The notes under the pieces are model-generated. The model had not been told where the DNA came from. It saw nothing but the letters and a program-made list of their open reading frames with translations, and ran no database searches. From Actinomycetota bacterium (lineage in GTDB: Bacteria > Actinomycetota > Actinomycetes > Mycobacteriales > Micromonosporaceae), in assembly GCA_005885555.1 (NCBI GenBank), contig VAWN01000095.1:1-41424 (forward strand): a stretch of 41,424 nt of DNA, written 5' to 3'. Both the position numbers and the translations under genes were made by a program. Shown piece by piece: positions 31,964 through 41,074 of this stretch; the first letter of the stretch is position 1; each line of letters opens with the position of its first letter.

Positions 31964-33058
31964 CTAGGCGCGATACATCTGTACCGGCATCCGCCGCCGT
32001 CCCCACGTGCCGACCGCGCCGTCATAGACGCCGGACACCTGGTGTCCACAGTGGACACATCGCCCGGACCCGGTCAGTTCGTACCGCTGGATGTCGTACC
32101 AGTCCCGCACCACCACACCGGCACCGCAGCCCGGACACTGCGTGGTACCGCCACCGGGATCGTGGACGTTGCCGGTGTACACGTACCGCAGCCCGCGCTC
32201 GCGCGCGATCCGCCGGGCCATCCGCAGCGTTTCCGGCGGCGTGGGCGGTACGTCGCGCATCTTGAAGTCCGGGTGGAACGCGGTGAAATGCAGCGGCACG
32301 TCGGGCCCGAGATGCTCGGCGAACCAGTCGCACTCCTGCGCTATCTCGTCGGGCGCGTCGTTGTGCCCGGGGATCAGCAGTGTGGTGACCTCGAACCAGA
32401 CATCGGTACCGCGCAGGTACTCCAGCGTCTCCAGCACCATCGGCAGCTTCGCGAACGTGATCTTCTGGTAGAAGCTGTCGGTGAACGCCTTCAGGTCGAT
32501 GTTGGCCGCGTCGATGTGCCGGTAGAACTCCTCGCGCGGTGCGGCGTTCATGTAGCCGGCGCTGACCGCGATCGCCTTGATGCCCCGGGCGTGGCAGGCG
32601 TCCGCGACGTCCATCGCGTACTCCATGAAGATGACCGGGTCGTTGTAGGTGAACGCGACACTGCGGCAGCCCAGCCGCTCCGCCTCCACGGCCAGCGCCT
32701 CGGGCGAGGCCGCGGAGGAGAGGGTGTCGATCTCCCGGGACTTGGAGATGTCCCAGTTCTGGCAGAACCGGCAGGCCAGGTTGCAGCCCGCGGTCCCGAA
32801 GGACAGGACGGCGGTACCGGGAAGGAAGTGGTTCAGCGGCTTCTTCTCCACCGGATCGACGCAGAACCCGGAGGAGCGCCCGTACGAGGCGAGCACCACC
32901 TGGTTGTCGATCCGGCCGCGGACGAAGCACAACCCGCGCTGCCCCTCGTGCAGCCGGCAGTTGCGCGGGCATATGTCGCACTGGATCCGCCCGTCCGGCA
33001 GCTCGTGCCAGTACTTCGTCGGTACGGTGTGCGGATCCGCAAGGCTCAACGTGTCCAT
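31964..33058 (-). CDS. amrS: AmmeMemoRadiSam system radical SAM enzyme
   Basis: A 364-residue radical SAM protein of the PflA-like AmrS family. Its N-terminus has a four-Cys segment (CDICPRNCRLHEGQRGLCF), then CNLACRFCQNW as the CxxxCxxC SAM-cluster motif, and the C-terminus has a zinc-ribbon-like pair (CPGCGAGV and CVHCGH). KYWHELPDGRIQCDICP and AFTYNDPVIFMEYA are typical of the family. The substrate is unknown. Upstream of amrB on the same strand, it forms two thirds of the conserved AmmeMemoRadiSam set. Confidence 0.95.
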   Translation of the reverse strand: MDTLSLADPHTVPTKYWHELPDGRIQCDICPRNCRLHEGQRGLCFVRGRIDNQVVLASYGRSSGFCVDPVEKKPLNHFLPGTAVLSFGTAGCNLACRFCQNWDISKSREIDTLSSAASPEALAVEAERLGCRSVAFTYNDPVIFMEYAMDVADACHARGIKAIAVSAGYMNAAPREEFYRHIDAANIDLKAFTDSFYQKITFAKLPMVLETLEYLRGTDVWFEVTTLLIPGHNDAPDEIAQECDWFAEHLGPDVPLHFTAFHPDFKMRDVPPTPPETLRMARRIARERGLRYVYTGNVHDPGGGTTQCPGCGAGVVVRDWYDIQRYELTGSGRCVHCGHQVSGVYDGAVGTWGRRRMPVQMYRA

Positions 33059-33117
33059 CGGTTTACCCCGAGCTCCACGCTACGCCGGGCTTGGCGCCCA
33101 CCGGTACCGTCAGCGCC

Positions 33118-33903
33118 ATGGACTGGAACCTGCGCACCTGCGGCCGCAGGGGGCACATCACCTACGCCCCGGACGAGGAGCAGCTGCGGGCCCGGTTGCA
33201 TGCCCGGACGCCGCTCGGCGAGGCCTGGCGGTGCCTGCGCTGCGGCGACTACGTCCTCGGCCGGCCGCGCGGCAGCGGACCCGCGGACAACGCCCCCGAG
33301 GTGATGCGCGGCCGGGCGCTGCGCGACGCGGTGATCCTGCGGCTGCTGGCCGTCGAGCGGATCGCCCGCGCGCTGCTGATCCTGGCCGCCGCCTACCTGA
33401 TCTGGCGGTTCCGGGCACACCACGACGCGATCCAGCGCGGGTTCAACGAAGACCTTCCGCTGCTGCGGCCACTGGCCGAGAAGCTGCACTACAACCTCGA
33501 CCAGTCGTCGATCGTGCACACCCTGCGCACGGTGATCGAGGCCCGCACCGCCACGCTGGCCGCCGTCGCCCTCGGCCTGCTGGTGTACGGCATCCTGCAG
33601 ATCGTCGAAGGTGTCGGGCTGTGGATGCTCAAGCGCTGGGGTGAGTACTTCGCGGTGGTCGCCACGTCGCTCGGGCTGCCGATCGAGATCTACGAGCTGA
33701 CCGAGAAGATCACCGTGTTCCGGGTCGGCGCACTGATCATCAACATCGCCGCGGTGCTGTACCTGCTGCTGACCAAGCGGCTGTTCGGGCTGCGCGGCGG
33801 TAAGGCCGCCTACGAGGCGGAGCGGCACGAGGCCAGCCTGCTGGAGGTCGAGGCGGCCGGCACGGTGCCGCCGGGCCGTCCACAGCGCCAGCCGGTACCC
33901 TGA
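33118..33903 (+). CDS. DUF2127 membrane protein with N-terminal Cys-rich segment
   Basis: A 261-residue protein: N-terminal cytosolic part with TCGRRGHITYAPDEEQL and WRCLRCGDYVLG (one Cys followed by CxxC, possibly metal binding), then about four hydrophobic segments (ALLILAAAYLIWRF, AAVALGLLVYGILQIVEGVGL, YFAVVATSLGLPIEIYELT, VGALIINIAAVLYLLL) matching DUF2127. ATG 33118 gives the natural N-terminus; no Shine-Dalgarno is visible. The gene ends 6 nt before the dedA start, so they are likely cotranscribed. Function unknown. Confidence 0.85.
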   Translation: MDWNLRTCGRRGHITYAPDEEQLRARLHARTPLGEAWRCLRCGDYVLGRPRGSGPADNAPEVMRGRALRDAVILRLLAVERIARALLILAAAYLIWRFRAHHDAIQRGFNEDLPLLRPLAEKLHYNLDQSSIVHTLRTVIEARTATLAAVALGLLVYGILQIVEGVGLWMLKRWGEYFAVVATSLGLPIEIYELTEKITVFRVGALIINIAAVLYLLLTKRLFGLRGGKAAYEAERHEASLLEVEAAGTVPPGRPQRQPVP

Positions 33904-33909
33904 TCCGTC

Positions 33910-34610
33910 GTGGGTAACCTGCTCAATGCTACGGAGCTCATCCGCACGGTCGGGCTGGTCGGGATCTGGGCGATCATCTTCGCCGAGACCGGCCTGCTGA
34001 TCGGCTTCTTCTTCCCCGGTGACTCGCTGCTCTTCCTGGCCGGCGTGGCCGCCTCGCGGGTCGCCGACCACATTCCGGGGCTCGGCGGCAAGCATCTGCC
34101 CATCGTCGCGTTGCTGGTCGTCACGCCGGTCTGTGCGATCGTCGGCGCCCAGCTCGGCCACTGGTACGGGCACCGCTTCGGGCCGTCGCCCGGCCGGACT
34201 CGCGGCTGTTCAAACAGGAGTACGTGGACAAGGCCGAGCACGTGTTCAACCGGTTCGGGCCGGCGAAGGCGATCGTGCTCGCCCGGTTCATCCCGATCGT
34301 GCGGACGTTCCTCAACCCGGTGGCCGGGGTGCTGCGGGTACCGGCCGGGAGGTTCTTCCTCTGGAACATCGTCGGCGCGATCCTCTGGACCGACGGCATC
34401 CTGCTCGCCGGGTACTACCTGGCCGACCAGATCATCAAGCTGATCCCGCCGGAGAAGATCGACCTGTACATCCTGCCGGCGATCGTGGTGATCGTGCTGC
34501 TCTCGCTGATCCCGATCATCATCGAGGTGTACCGCACCCGCCGGGAGACCCGCCGGCACGCCGCGGCCGGGACGCCGCCGGCACCGGTCGCCTCAGGCCG
34601 AGAGGATTGA
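33910..34610 (+). pseudogene. DedA-family membrane protein gene with a frameshift
   Basis: The first part (GTG 33910) encodes a DedA N-terminus: GLVGIWAIIFAETGLLIGFFFPGDSLLFLAG and YGHRFGPS (shown here as ETGLLIGFFFPGDSLLF). After about 34185 the frame switches by -1 to DSRLFKQEYVDKAEHVF, RFIPIVRTFLNPVAG and the final TM helices, ending at 34610. Without the shift the first frame runs into Arg/Ser-rich nonsense and stops at 34443. DedA proteins are undecaprenyl-phosphate or phospholipid flippases, and the lost FGPSLF..R segment is at the break. It is either a true pseudogene, a sequencing error or programmed frameshifting. It overlaps the convergent aldolase gene by 18 bp. Confidence 0.8.
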
Positions 34611-35243
34611 CCGGTCCGGGCATTCGGGCAGCTTGTCCAGCACCCCGGCGGCCAGCGCGGCATAGGTGAGCCGGGCGGCTTCTTCGAGGTACACGGCCCG
34701 TTTGTGGGCGATCTCGACCGATTCGCCGAGCACGGAGCAGCCGTGGTGGGCGAGCAGGATGCAGTTGGCACCGTCGGCGGCCGCAGCGGCGGCGACCCCG
34801 GCCAGTTCGGCGCTGCCCGGTGGCCGGAACGGTGTGGTCACGATCCGGCGCAGGTAGACGGCGTGGTCGGTGCTGACCAGGCGGATCCGCTCGCCGAGCG
34901 CGTCGAGCAGCAGGGCGGTCTGCGGATGCAGGTGCACGATGGCGCGCACGTCCGGGCGTACCCGGTACGTGGCAAGGTGCAGAGCAAGCTCGGTGCTCGG
35001 CGGTACCCCGTCGCGCGGTACCCTGCCGCCCGCCGGCCCGCCGTCAGCCAGCCCGACCTCGGCGAAGTCAGACCGGTTGAGCCGGTCCAGCCAGGTACCG
35101 GCGCCGGTCACCCAACAGGTGTCGGCGTCCGGTACCCGGGCGGACAGGTTGCCGCCGGAGCCCACCACGAGGCCGGCGGAGACCATGGAGTAACCCGCGT
35201 GCGCGAGCTGATCCCGGAGATCACCGGCGACGTAGTTGGGCAC
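34593..35243 (-). CDS. Class II aldolase/adducin family protein
   Basis: A 216-residue Zn-dependent aldolase of the fuculose-1-phosphate/ribulose-5-phosphate 4-epimerase superfamily: VGSGGNLSAR (phosphate site), AIVHLHPQTALLLD (two zinc His) and LLAHHGCSVLGE (third His region). The sugar substrate cannot be named. GTG 35243 begins 3 nt after the arsR stop, so the two are coupled. It is the last gene of the minus-strand run that also contains pyrE. Confidence 0.88.
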   Translation of the reverse strand: MPNYVAGDLRDQLAHAGYSMVSAGLVVGSGGNLSARVPDADTCWVTGAGTWLDRLNRSDFAEVGLADGGPAGGRVPRDGVPPSTELALHLATYRVRPDVRAIVHLHPQTALLLDALGERIRLVSTDHAVYLRRIVTTPFRPPGSAELAGVAAAAAADGANCILLAHHGCSVLGESVEIAHKRAVYLEEAARLTYAALAAGVLDKLPECPDRSILSA

Positions 35244-35246
35244 CCG

Positions 35247-35627
35247 TCAGCGGGCGGCCTTCTTGGTGGCCCGCTTGCGGGGCGGCGTGAGCAGGTCCGC
35301 GATCGCGCCGATCGCGGAGGGCACCAGGCGGTAGTACGCCCAGACGCCCCTCTTCTCCCGCTCCAGCAGCCCGGCTTCGGTCAGGATGCGAAGATGGTGG
35401 CTCACGGTCGGCTGGGACAGGCCGAGCGGTGCGGTAAGGTCGCACACGCACGCCTCGCCCTCGGGCGCCGACTGGATGAGACTGAGCAGCCGGAGTCGGG
35501 CCGGGTCCGCGAGTGCCTTCAGCACTCCGGCCAGGCGCTCGGCGTCCGCGCGCTCAATCGGCTCGCCGTGCAACGGCGAGATCGCAGGCAAACTTGTTTC
35601 GGCCAACGCTGTTCCCACGTCTTCCAT
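35247..35627 (-). CDS. ArsR/SmtB-family metalloregulator
   Basis: A 126-residue winged-helix repressor with ADPARLRLLSLIQ, CVCDLTAPLGLSQPTVSHHLRIL (alpha3 Cys-x-Cys ahead of the recognition helix; quoted in part as LSQPTVSHHLRIL) and REKRGVWAYYRL wing. The CVCDL motif is that of As(III)/Sb(III)-type ArsR or related thiophilic-metal sensors. Basic tail RKRATKKAAR. ATG 35627 follows AAGG closely, with a GTG three codons later as alternative. A dyad lies upstream. No arsenic efflux or reductase gene is nearby; the class II aldolase downstream is an odd partner. Confidence 0.92.
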   Translation of the reverse strand: MEDVGTALAETSLPAISPLHGEPIERADAERLAGVLKALADPARLRLLSLIQSAPEGEACVCDLTAPLGLSQPTVSHHLRILTEAGLLEREKRGVWAYYRLVPSAIGAIADLLTPPRKRATKKAAR

Positions 35628-35651
35628 CCTTCCACCAACAGCATTGATTCG

Positions 35652-35667
35652 CCTGCATATCTGCAGG
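35652..35667 (-). promoter_or_regulatory. Dyad upstream of arsR, probable autoregulatory operator
   Basis: CCTGCA-TATC-TGCAGG is a perfect 6-bp inverted repeat located about 25-40 nt before the arsR start. On the minus strand a -35-like TTGCCG (35677-35672) is followed at about 15 nt by TATGCA inside the dyad, so binding would cover the -10 position. Confidence 0.5.
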
Positions 35668-35685
35668 TCCGAACCGGCAATTTTT

Positions 35686-36225
35686 TCAGACCGCGAGGCC
35701 GAGGTCGGTCAGCGAATAGGCGGATCTGTACTCCAACCCTGCGGACCTGACGGCGTCCCCCGCACCGCGATCGACGATAACCGCAACCCCGATGACCTCG
35801 GCGGCGGCATCCCGTAACGCGTCCACTGCTGTCAGTACACTCACCCCCGTTGTGGACGTGTCCTCGACGGCGACCACCCGCCGTCCGGCCACGTCCGGCC
35901 CCTCGATCCGCCGCTGCAGGCCGTGTGTCTTCTCTGACTTCCGGACCACAAAGGCGTCTAGATCACGGCCCTGGGCAGCCGCGACGTGCAGCATTGCGCC
36001 GGCCACCGGATCGGCGCCCAAGGTGAGACCGCCGACCGCGGTGAAGTCCCAGTCCGCGGTCACGTCGAGCATCACCCGTCCGATGAGTGGCGCAGCCGCA
36101 TGGTGCAATGTGACACGACGCAGGTCGATGTAGTAGTCAGCTTCCCGACCTGACGACAGAATCACCCGACCGGGTACCACAGCGAGCTCGGTGATGAGTT
36201 TGCATAGGTCGTCACGGTCGGTCAT
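35686..36225 (-). CDS. pyrE: Orotate phosphoribosyltransferase
   Basis: Transfers the phosphoribosyl group from PRPP to orotate, giving OMP in pyrimidine synthesis. The 179-residue product has SSGREADYYIDLR, VGGLTLGADPVAGAML, FVVRKSEKTHG (catalytic Lys loop) and VVAVEDTSTTGVSVLTAV as the PRPP motif. Its start lies 14 nt inside the end of the upstream membrane-protein gene, so translation is probably coupled, and no Shine-Dalgarno is evident. It is the only pyrimidine gene in the window. Confidence 0.96.
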   Translation of the reverse strand: MTDRDDLCKLITELAVVPGRVILSSGREADYYIDLRRVTLHHAAAPLIGRVMLDVTADWDFTAVGGLTLGADPVAGAMLHVAAAQGRDLDAFVVRKSEKTHGLQRRIEGPDVAGRRVVAVEDTSTTGVSVLTAVDALRDAAAEVIGVAVIVDRGAGDAVRSAGLEYRSAYSLTDLGLAV

Positions 36226-36880
36226 GAGTCGAGGGTACTTGGGTCATTCCATTGACGAACCGGCGGCCCGGCCCCGGGGAGAAGTACCGGTTCGCCGCCG
36301 GCACCAGTACCAGAACGCCGATCGCGATCGCCAGCCCCAGCTTCGCCAGGCCGAGCAACAGGTCGACCCACATCCATCCGCGCGGGCCGAACGTGCCGAC
36401 CAGCCGCGAACTCAGCCCGATGGATGCCGCCCCGCCGGTCACCTGACAAAGGCTGACCAGCGCAAACACGCCCATCAGGCTGGCCAGGATGATCCGGGCG
36501 GCGTTCGCGCCACGGCTGGTGAGGATCGCGGTGACCACTGCTCCGGCGCCCGGGATCAACCAGTTCAGCACGACGCTGATGATGATTCCGATCATGACGG
36601 TGGTCTGCAGCTGCGACGAGGGCAGCGGGCCGGTACCCGACAGTCCGGTCAACGACTGCCGTACCTGCCAGCTCACCACCGCCCCGATCAGTACCTGCAA
36701 CGCGGCGACCACGACACCGACATAGGTCAGGATCACCGCGAGATTCACCACGGCGGGACGGGGCGGCCGGGGTACCAGGTACACCGGCTCGTACCCGGGC
36801 GGCACGGCCAGTCCCCACTGGGCCGGGTCGCCGCGCTGGCCGTAGCCCGGGGGTACCTGCCAGCCGGCCGGGTCGGTCAT
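36212..36880 (-). CDS. Four- to five-TM membrane protein, paralogue of the gene at 37626
   Basis: A 222-residue protein with an N-terminal Pro/Gly/Tyr segment (VPPGYGQRGD, VPPGYEPVYLVPRPPRP) and four to five hydrophobic helices (VNLAVILTYVGVVVAALQVLIG, VMIGIIISVVLNWLIP, IILASLMGVFALVSL, LLLGLAKLGLAIAIGVLVLVP; each quoted in part). SRGANAARIILAS and LVPAANRYFSPGPG resemble RGSNAARIVSWV and ALPAANEFFRRGRG of the 37626 gene, so the two are paralogues. ATG 36880 overlaps the SDR stop as ATGA. Function unknown. Confidence 0.85.
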   Translation of the reverse strand: MTDPAGWQVPPGYGQRGDPAQWGLAVPPGYEPVYLVPRPPRPAVVNLAVILTYVGVVVAALQVLIGAVVSWQVRQSLTGLSGTGPLPSSQLQTTVMIGIIISVVLNWLIPGAGAVVTAILTSRGANAARIILASLMGVFALVSLCQVTGGAASIGLSSRLVGTFGPRGWMWVDLLLGLAKLGLAIAIGVLVLVPAANRYFSPGPGRRFVNGMTQVPSTHDRP

Positions 36881-37629
36881 CGGGCCCGCCGCTGGATGAG
36901 CCCGCGCGGGCCGTACCGCAGCCCGAACACCGCCGTCCGGTACCGCCAGTCCGGCACGCTGACCAGCCGCCCCCGGCGCAGGTCGCGCAGCCCGTCACGG
37001 ACCACCTTGTCGGCCGACAGCCACAACCAGCGAGGTACCCCGCCGCGGTCGATGCCGGCCCGCTGCTGGAATTCCGTCCGGGTGAATCCGGGGCAGAGCG
37101 CCATCACCCGTACCCCCCGCTTGCGGACGGCGAGCCCGACCGACTCGCTGAAATTCGTGACCCAGGCCTTGCTCGCCGCGTAGGTCGAGCCACGCATCGC
37201 CATGAACCCGGCCACCGATGAGACGTTGACCACATCGCCCCGACCGCGCTCGATCATTCCCGGCAACGCCGCCCTGGTCAGCCGCTGTACCGCCCCGATG
37301 TTCAGCGCCAGCAACTGGTCGAGATCCTCGGGCGTGGACCGGAGGAACGACTGGTTCAGCGCCATGCCGGCGTTGTTGACCAGCAGATCAACCGGCGTCG
37401 CCGGGTCGGCCAGCCGCTGCTCGACCACCGCGCGGCCGTCCGCCGTCGTGAGGTCGGCCGGCAGCGGGGTCACCGTCACGCCGTGCTTCGCCGCCAGTTC
37501 CCCGCCGTGCTCGGCCAGCCGCTGGCTGTCGCGGGCCACCACCACGAGGTCGTACCCCTCGGCAGCCAGCGCACGGGCGAAGGCCGCTCCGATTCCCGAG
37601 CTCGCGCCGGTGACCAGCGCGAGGCTCAT
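36877..37629 (-). CDS. Short-chain dehydrogenase/reductase
   Basis: A 250-residue classical SDR with VTGASSGIGAAFARALA (dinucleotide loop), LLVNNAGMALN, NVSSVAGFMA with the catalytic Ser, and TYAASKAW with Tyr and Lys. It probably oxidises or reduces a small alcohol or ketone with NAD(P)H. It overlaps the flanking membrane-protein genes by 4 nt on both sides (ATGA), so its product level should follow theirs. The basic C-terminal end (RYGPRGLIQRRAR) could suit membrane association, which is speculation. Confidence 0.9.
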   Translation of the reverse strand: MSLALVTGASSGIGAAFARALAAEGYDLVVVARDSQRLAEHGGELAAKHGVTVTPLPADLTTADGRAVVEQRLADPATPVDLLVNNAGMALNQSFLRSTPEDLDQLLALNIGAVQRLTRAALPGMIERGRGDVVNVSSVAGFMAMRGSTYAASKAWVTNFSESVGLAVRKRGVRVMALCPGFTRTEFQQRAGIDRGGVPRWLWLSADKVVRDGLRDLRRGRLVSVPDWRYRTAVFGLRYGPRGLIQRRAR

Positions 37630-38363
37630 GACCCCTCGGTCGGCGGACCGGCCGGTGGCGGACCGGCCGGCGGCTGTGGCCCGGCCGGCGGCGCAGGCGG
37701 CTGCCCGGTCGACCCGGCGGCAGGCGGCCCAGCCGGTGGCGGGTAGCCCGGCACCGGCGGGTAGCCCGGGTAAGCCAGGTCGGCCTCTGGCGCACCCCGC
37801 CCACGGCGGAAGAACTCGTTGGCCGCCGGCAGGGCGAGCAGGACGATGACCAGGATCGACGCCAGCAGGTTGATGATGACGATCGTCACGGCTATGGGCG
37901 CGACCCAGGCCGGGACGGCCTCCTGGATCCGCCGGGTCGCCTCCTGCACGTTGACCCCGTTGGCACTACCGCGTTGCAGGTTGGCCAGCGCCGAACCGCC
38001 GGCCTGCCCCAGCGCGCCGCAGCCGAAACACAGTACGCCGATGCCGCCCAGTACCCAGCTCACGATCCGGGCCGCGTTGCTGCCACGCAGGTCGAACAGC
38101 GCCACGATCACGAAACCGGCGGCGAGCAGCAGGCCCAGGACGCCGCTCACGATGCCGCCGATCCGCGCGATGGCGACCATGGTGTCCACCGTGGGCGATG
38201 CGGAGTATGCCCGCTGGGTCGCGTCGACGACCTTGCTCAGCACGGAGAAGTTGACGATGACGTTCCCGAGCTCCAGCACCCCGACGAGGATCATGAGGTA
38301 CGCAGCCGCTGTGACAATGCCGGGCCGGCGGCCTTCCTGGGGCTGCCGCACGCTGTAGGACAC
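37626..38363 (-). CDS. Membrane protein with Pro/Gly-rich C-terminal tail, paralogue of the gene at 36212
   Basis: GTG 38363 is chosen because AAAGGGG lies about 7 nt upstream; the frame to 38393 has no such site. The 245 residues contain about four hydrophobic helices (AAAYLMILVGVLELGNVIV, IGGIVSGVLGLLLAAGFVIV, IVSWVLGGIGVLCFG, PIAVTIVIINLLASILVIV) and a cytoplasmic tail of PGYPPVPGYPPPAGPP type. Here the low-complexity part is C-terminal, whereas in the paralogue it is N-terminal. It is first in the coupled run with the SDR, the second membrane protein and pyrE. Function unknown. Confidence 0.85.
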   Translation of the reverse strand: MSYSVRQPQEGRRPGIVTAAAYLMILVGVLELGNVIVNFSVLSKVVDATQRAYSASPTVDTMVAIARIGGIVSGVLGLLLAAGFVIVALFDLRGSNAARIVSWVLGGIGVLCFGCGALGQAGGSALANLQRGSANGVNVQEATRRIQEAVPAWVAPIAVTIVIINLLASILVIVLLALPAANEFFRRGRGAPEADLAYPGYPPVPGYPPPAGPPAAGSTGQPPAPPAGPQPPAGPPPAGPPTEGS

Positions 38364-38433
38364 CGTTATCCCCTTTCGGAGTGACTCGCGCACACGCTAG
38401 CGGGCCACGGTATCCACCGCGACCCGCCGCGCT

Positions 38434-38461
38434 CGGCTGATCTCCCTTGACAGCTCAGCCG
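38434..38461 (-). terminator. Inverted repeat after the clpB stop
   Basis: CGGCTGA (38434-38440) and TCAGCCG (38455-38461) form a 7-bp stem with a 14-nt loop starting 1 nt after the clpB stop on the minus strand. It has no T-tract and is of moderate strength, so it is a likely but unproven terminator. Confidence 0.45.
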
Positions 38462-38462
38462 G

Positions 38463-41045
38463 CTACCCGCCGGTGACGCTCAACCCGGCTTTGCCGGGGT
38501 CCAGGTCGACGGCCACCCGGTCGCCGTCGCGCACCTGCCCGGCCAGCAACGCCCGGGCCAGTTGGTCGCCGATGGCCGTCTGCACCAGCCGGCGCAGTGG
38601 GCGGGCACCGTAGATCGGGTCGTACCCGTGGCTGGCCAGCCAGTCCCGCGCCGGGTCGGCGACCTCCAGGGTCAGCCGCCGATCGGCCAGCCGCTTGGCC
38701 AGTTGGGTGAGCTGAATGTCCACAATGGACTTGAGGTCGAGGGTGGTCAGCGAGTGGAACACCACGATGTCGTCGAGCCGGTTGAGGAACTCCGGCTTGA
38801 AGTGGCTGCGTACCGTCGCCATTACCGCGTCGCGACGCTGCTCCTCGCTCAGGGTCGGGTCGGCGATCACCTGGGTACCCAGGTTGGAGGTGAGGATCAG
38901 GATCGCGTTGCGGAAGTCGACCGTGCGCCCCTGCCCGTCGGTGAGCCGGCCGTCGTCGAGTACCTGCAACAGCACGTCGAACACGTCCGGATGGGCCTTC
39001 TCCACCTCGTCGAGCAGGATCACCGAGTAGGGCCGGCGGCGTACCGCCTCGGTCAGCTGGCCACCCTCCTCGTACCCGACGTACCCGGGCGGCGCGCCGA
39101 CCAGCCGGGCGACCGAGTGCTTCTCGCCGTACTCGCTCATGTCGATGCGTACCATCGCCCGTTCGTCGTCGAACAGGAACTCGGCCAGCGCCTTGGCCAG
39201 CTCCGTCTTGCCGACACCGGTGGGGCCGAGGAACAGGAACGAGCCGGTCGGCCGGTCCGGGTCGGCGATCCCGGCCCGCGCCCGGCGTACCGCGTCGGCG
39301 ACCGCCCGTACCGCCTCGGCCTGCCCGATGACCCGGGACTGCAGCGACTCGTCCATCCGCAGCAGCTTGGCGGTCTCGCCCTCCATCATCCGGCCGGCCG
39401 GGATGCCGGTCCAGGAGGAGATGACCGCGGCGATGTCGTCGACGCCGACCTCCTCCTTGACCATCGGCTCGGACTCCTCGGCCGTGGCGGACGCGTCGGC
39501 CAACTCCCTCTCCAGTGCCGGAATCTGCCCGTACAGCAGCTCCGACGCCTTGCCCAGGTCGCCCTCGCGCTGGGCCCGCTCGGCCTGGCTGCGCAGGTCG
39601 TCCAGCTTCTGCTTGAGCTCGCCGACCCGGTTGAGTCCGGAGCGCTCCTTGTCCCACTGGGCGGTCAGCGCGGACAGCTCCTCCTGCCGGTCGGCAAGGT
39701 CGCGGCGCAACCGCTCCAGGCGCTGCGCGGACGCCGGGTCGGACTCCTTGCTGAGTGCCATCTCCTCCATCTTCAGCCGGTCGACCGCGCGCTGCTTCTC
39801 GTCGATCTCCACCGGACGCGAGTCGATCTCCATGCGCAGCCGCGAGGCGGACTCGTCGATGAGGTCGATCGCCTTGTCCGGCAGGAACCGGTCGGAGATG
39901 TACCGGTGTGACAGCGTGGCGGCGGCGACCAGCGCGGCGTCGGTGATGCGTACCCGGTGATGCGCCTCGTAACGCTCCTTGAGCCCGCGCAGGATGCCGA
40001 TGGTGTCCTCGACCGACGGTTCGCCGACGAAGACCGGCTGGAACCGCCGCTCCAGCGCCGGGTCCTTCTCGATGTGCTCGCGGTACTCGTCGAGCGTGGT
40101 CGCGCCGACCATCCGCAGCTCGCCGCGGGCGAGCATCGGCTTGAGCATGTTGCCGGCGTCCATCGAGCCCTCGGCCTTGCCGGCGCCGACCACGGTGTGC
40201 AGCTCGTCGAGGAACGTGATGATCTGGCCGTTGCTGGACTTGATCTCCTCCAGCACACTCTTGAGCCGCTCCTCGAACTGTCCGCGGAACTGCGCTCCGG
40301 CCACCATGCCGCCGAGATCGAGCGAGACCAGGCGCTTGTCGCGCAGGGACTCCGGTACGTCGCCGGCGACGATCCGCTGCGCCAGGCCCTCGACGATCGC
40401 GGTCTTGCCGACGCCGGGCTCGCCGATGAGTACCGGATTGTTCTTGGTGCGGCGGGACAGCACCTGGATCACCCGGCGGATCTCGGCGTCCCGGCCGATC
40501 ACCGGGTCGACCTTGCCCTCGCGCGCCCGCGCGGTGAGGTCGACGCTGTACTTCTCCAGCGCCTGGTACTGCTGCTCCGGGTCGGGGCTGGTGACCCGCC
40601 GGTCCCCGCCCCGGATCTGCGGGAACGCGGCGACCAGCGCGTCCTCCGTCGCACCGGCGCTCTTCAGCGCCTGCGCCACCGCCCCGCCGACCTGGGCGAG
40701 CCCGGCCAGCAGGTGTTCGGTGGAGACGTACTCGTCGCCGAGCGGCCGGGCGATCTGCTCGGCGGCGTTGATCGCGTTGGCGAACTCGCGCGAGATGTTC
40801 GGCTCCGCCACCGACGCCCCCCGCGCGGCGGGCAGGTTCTCCACCGCCCGTACCGCGGCCCGGCGCAGGTCGGCCGGGTTGGCGCCGACCGCGCGCAGCA
40901 GTCCGGTGGCCGTCGACCCGCCGGTGTCCAGCAGCGCGAGCAGCATGTGCCACGGCTCGACGGTGGCGTGGCCGCGCTGGGTCGCGCTGGCGACGGCGGA
41001 GGTGATCACCTCACGGCTCTTGGTGGTCAGGCGCTCGGCGTTCAT
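38463..41045 (-). CDS. clpB: ATP-dependent chaperone ClpB
   Basis: ClpB is a hexameric AAA+ disaggregase that works with DnaK. The 860 residues show the N-domain ([17 protein letters not shown], to about 145), NBD1 with Walker [11 protein letters not shown] (about 205), a coiled-coil middle domain (about 400-525; [18 protein letters not shown]), and NBD2 with [10 protein letters not shown] (about 603), [10 protein letters not shown] pore loop and NLGTQV. GGGGAG precedes the ATG by 3 nt. A HAIR-like dyad lies 30 nt upstream, so HspR-type heat-shock repression is likely. The C-terminus is short and Gly-rich. Confidence 0.98.
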   Translation of the reverse strand: MNAERLTTKSREVITSAVASATQRGHATVEPWHMLLALLDTGGSTATGLLRAVGANPADLRRAAVRAVENLPAARGASVAEPNISREFANAINAAEQIARPLGDEYVSTEHLLAGLAQVGGAVAQALKSAGATEDALVAAFPQIRGGDRRVTSPDPEQQYQALEKYSVDLTARAREGKVDPVIGRDAEIRRVIQVLSRRTKNNPVLIGEPGVGKTAIVEGLAQRIVAGDVPESLRDKRLVSLDLGGMVAGAQFRGQFEERLKSVLEEIKSSNGQIITFLDELHTVVGAGKAEGSMDAGNMLKPMLARGELRMVGATTLDEYREHIEKDPALERRFQPVFVGEPSVEDTIGILRGLKERYEAHHRVRITDAALVAAATLSHRYISDRFLPDKAIDLIDESASRLRMEIDSRPVEIDEKQRAVDRLKMEEMALSKESDPASAQRLERLRRDLADRQEELSALTAQWDKERSGLNRVGELKQKLDDLRSQAERAQREGDLGKASELLYGQIPALERELADASATAEESEPMVKEEVGVDDIAAVISSWTGIPAGRMMEGETAKLLRMDESLQSRVIGQAEAVRAVADAVRRARAGIADPDRPTGSFLFLGPTGVGKTELAKALAEFLFDDERAMVRIDMSEYGEKHSVARLVGAPPGYVGYEEGGQLTEAVRRRPYSVILLDEVEKAHPDVFDVLLQVLDDGRLTDGQGRTVDFRNAILILTSNLGTQVIADPTLSEEQRRDAVMATVRSHFKPEFLNRLDDIVVFHSLTTLDLKSIVDIQLTQLAKRLADRRLTLEVADPARDWLASHGYDPIYGARPLRRLVQTAIGDQLARALLAGQVRDGDRVAVDLDPGKAGLSVTGG

Positions 41046-41074
41046 CGGCTCCCCTGGCTCTTAGATGTGACCGG

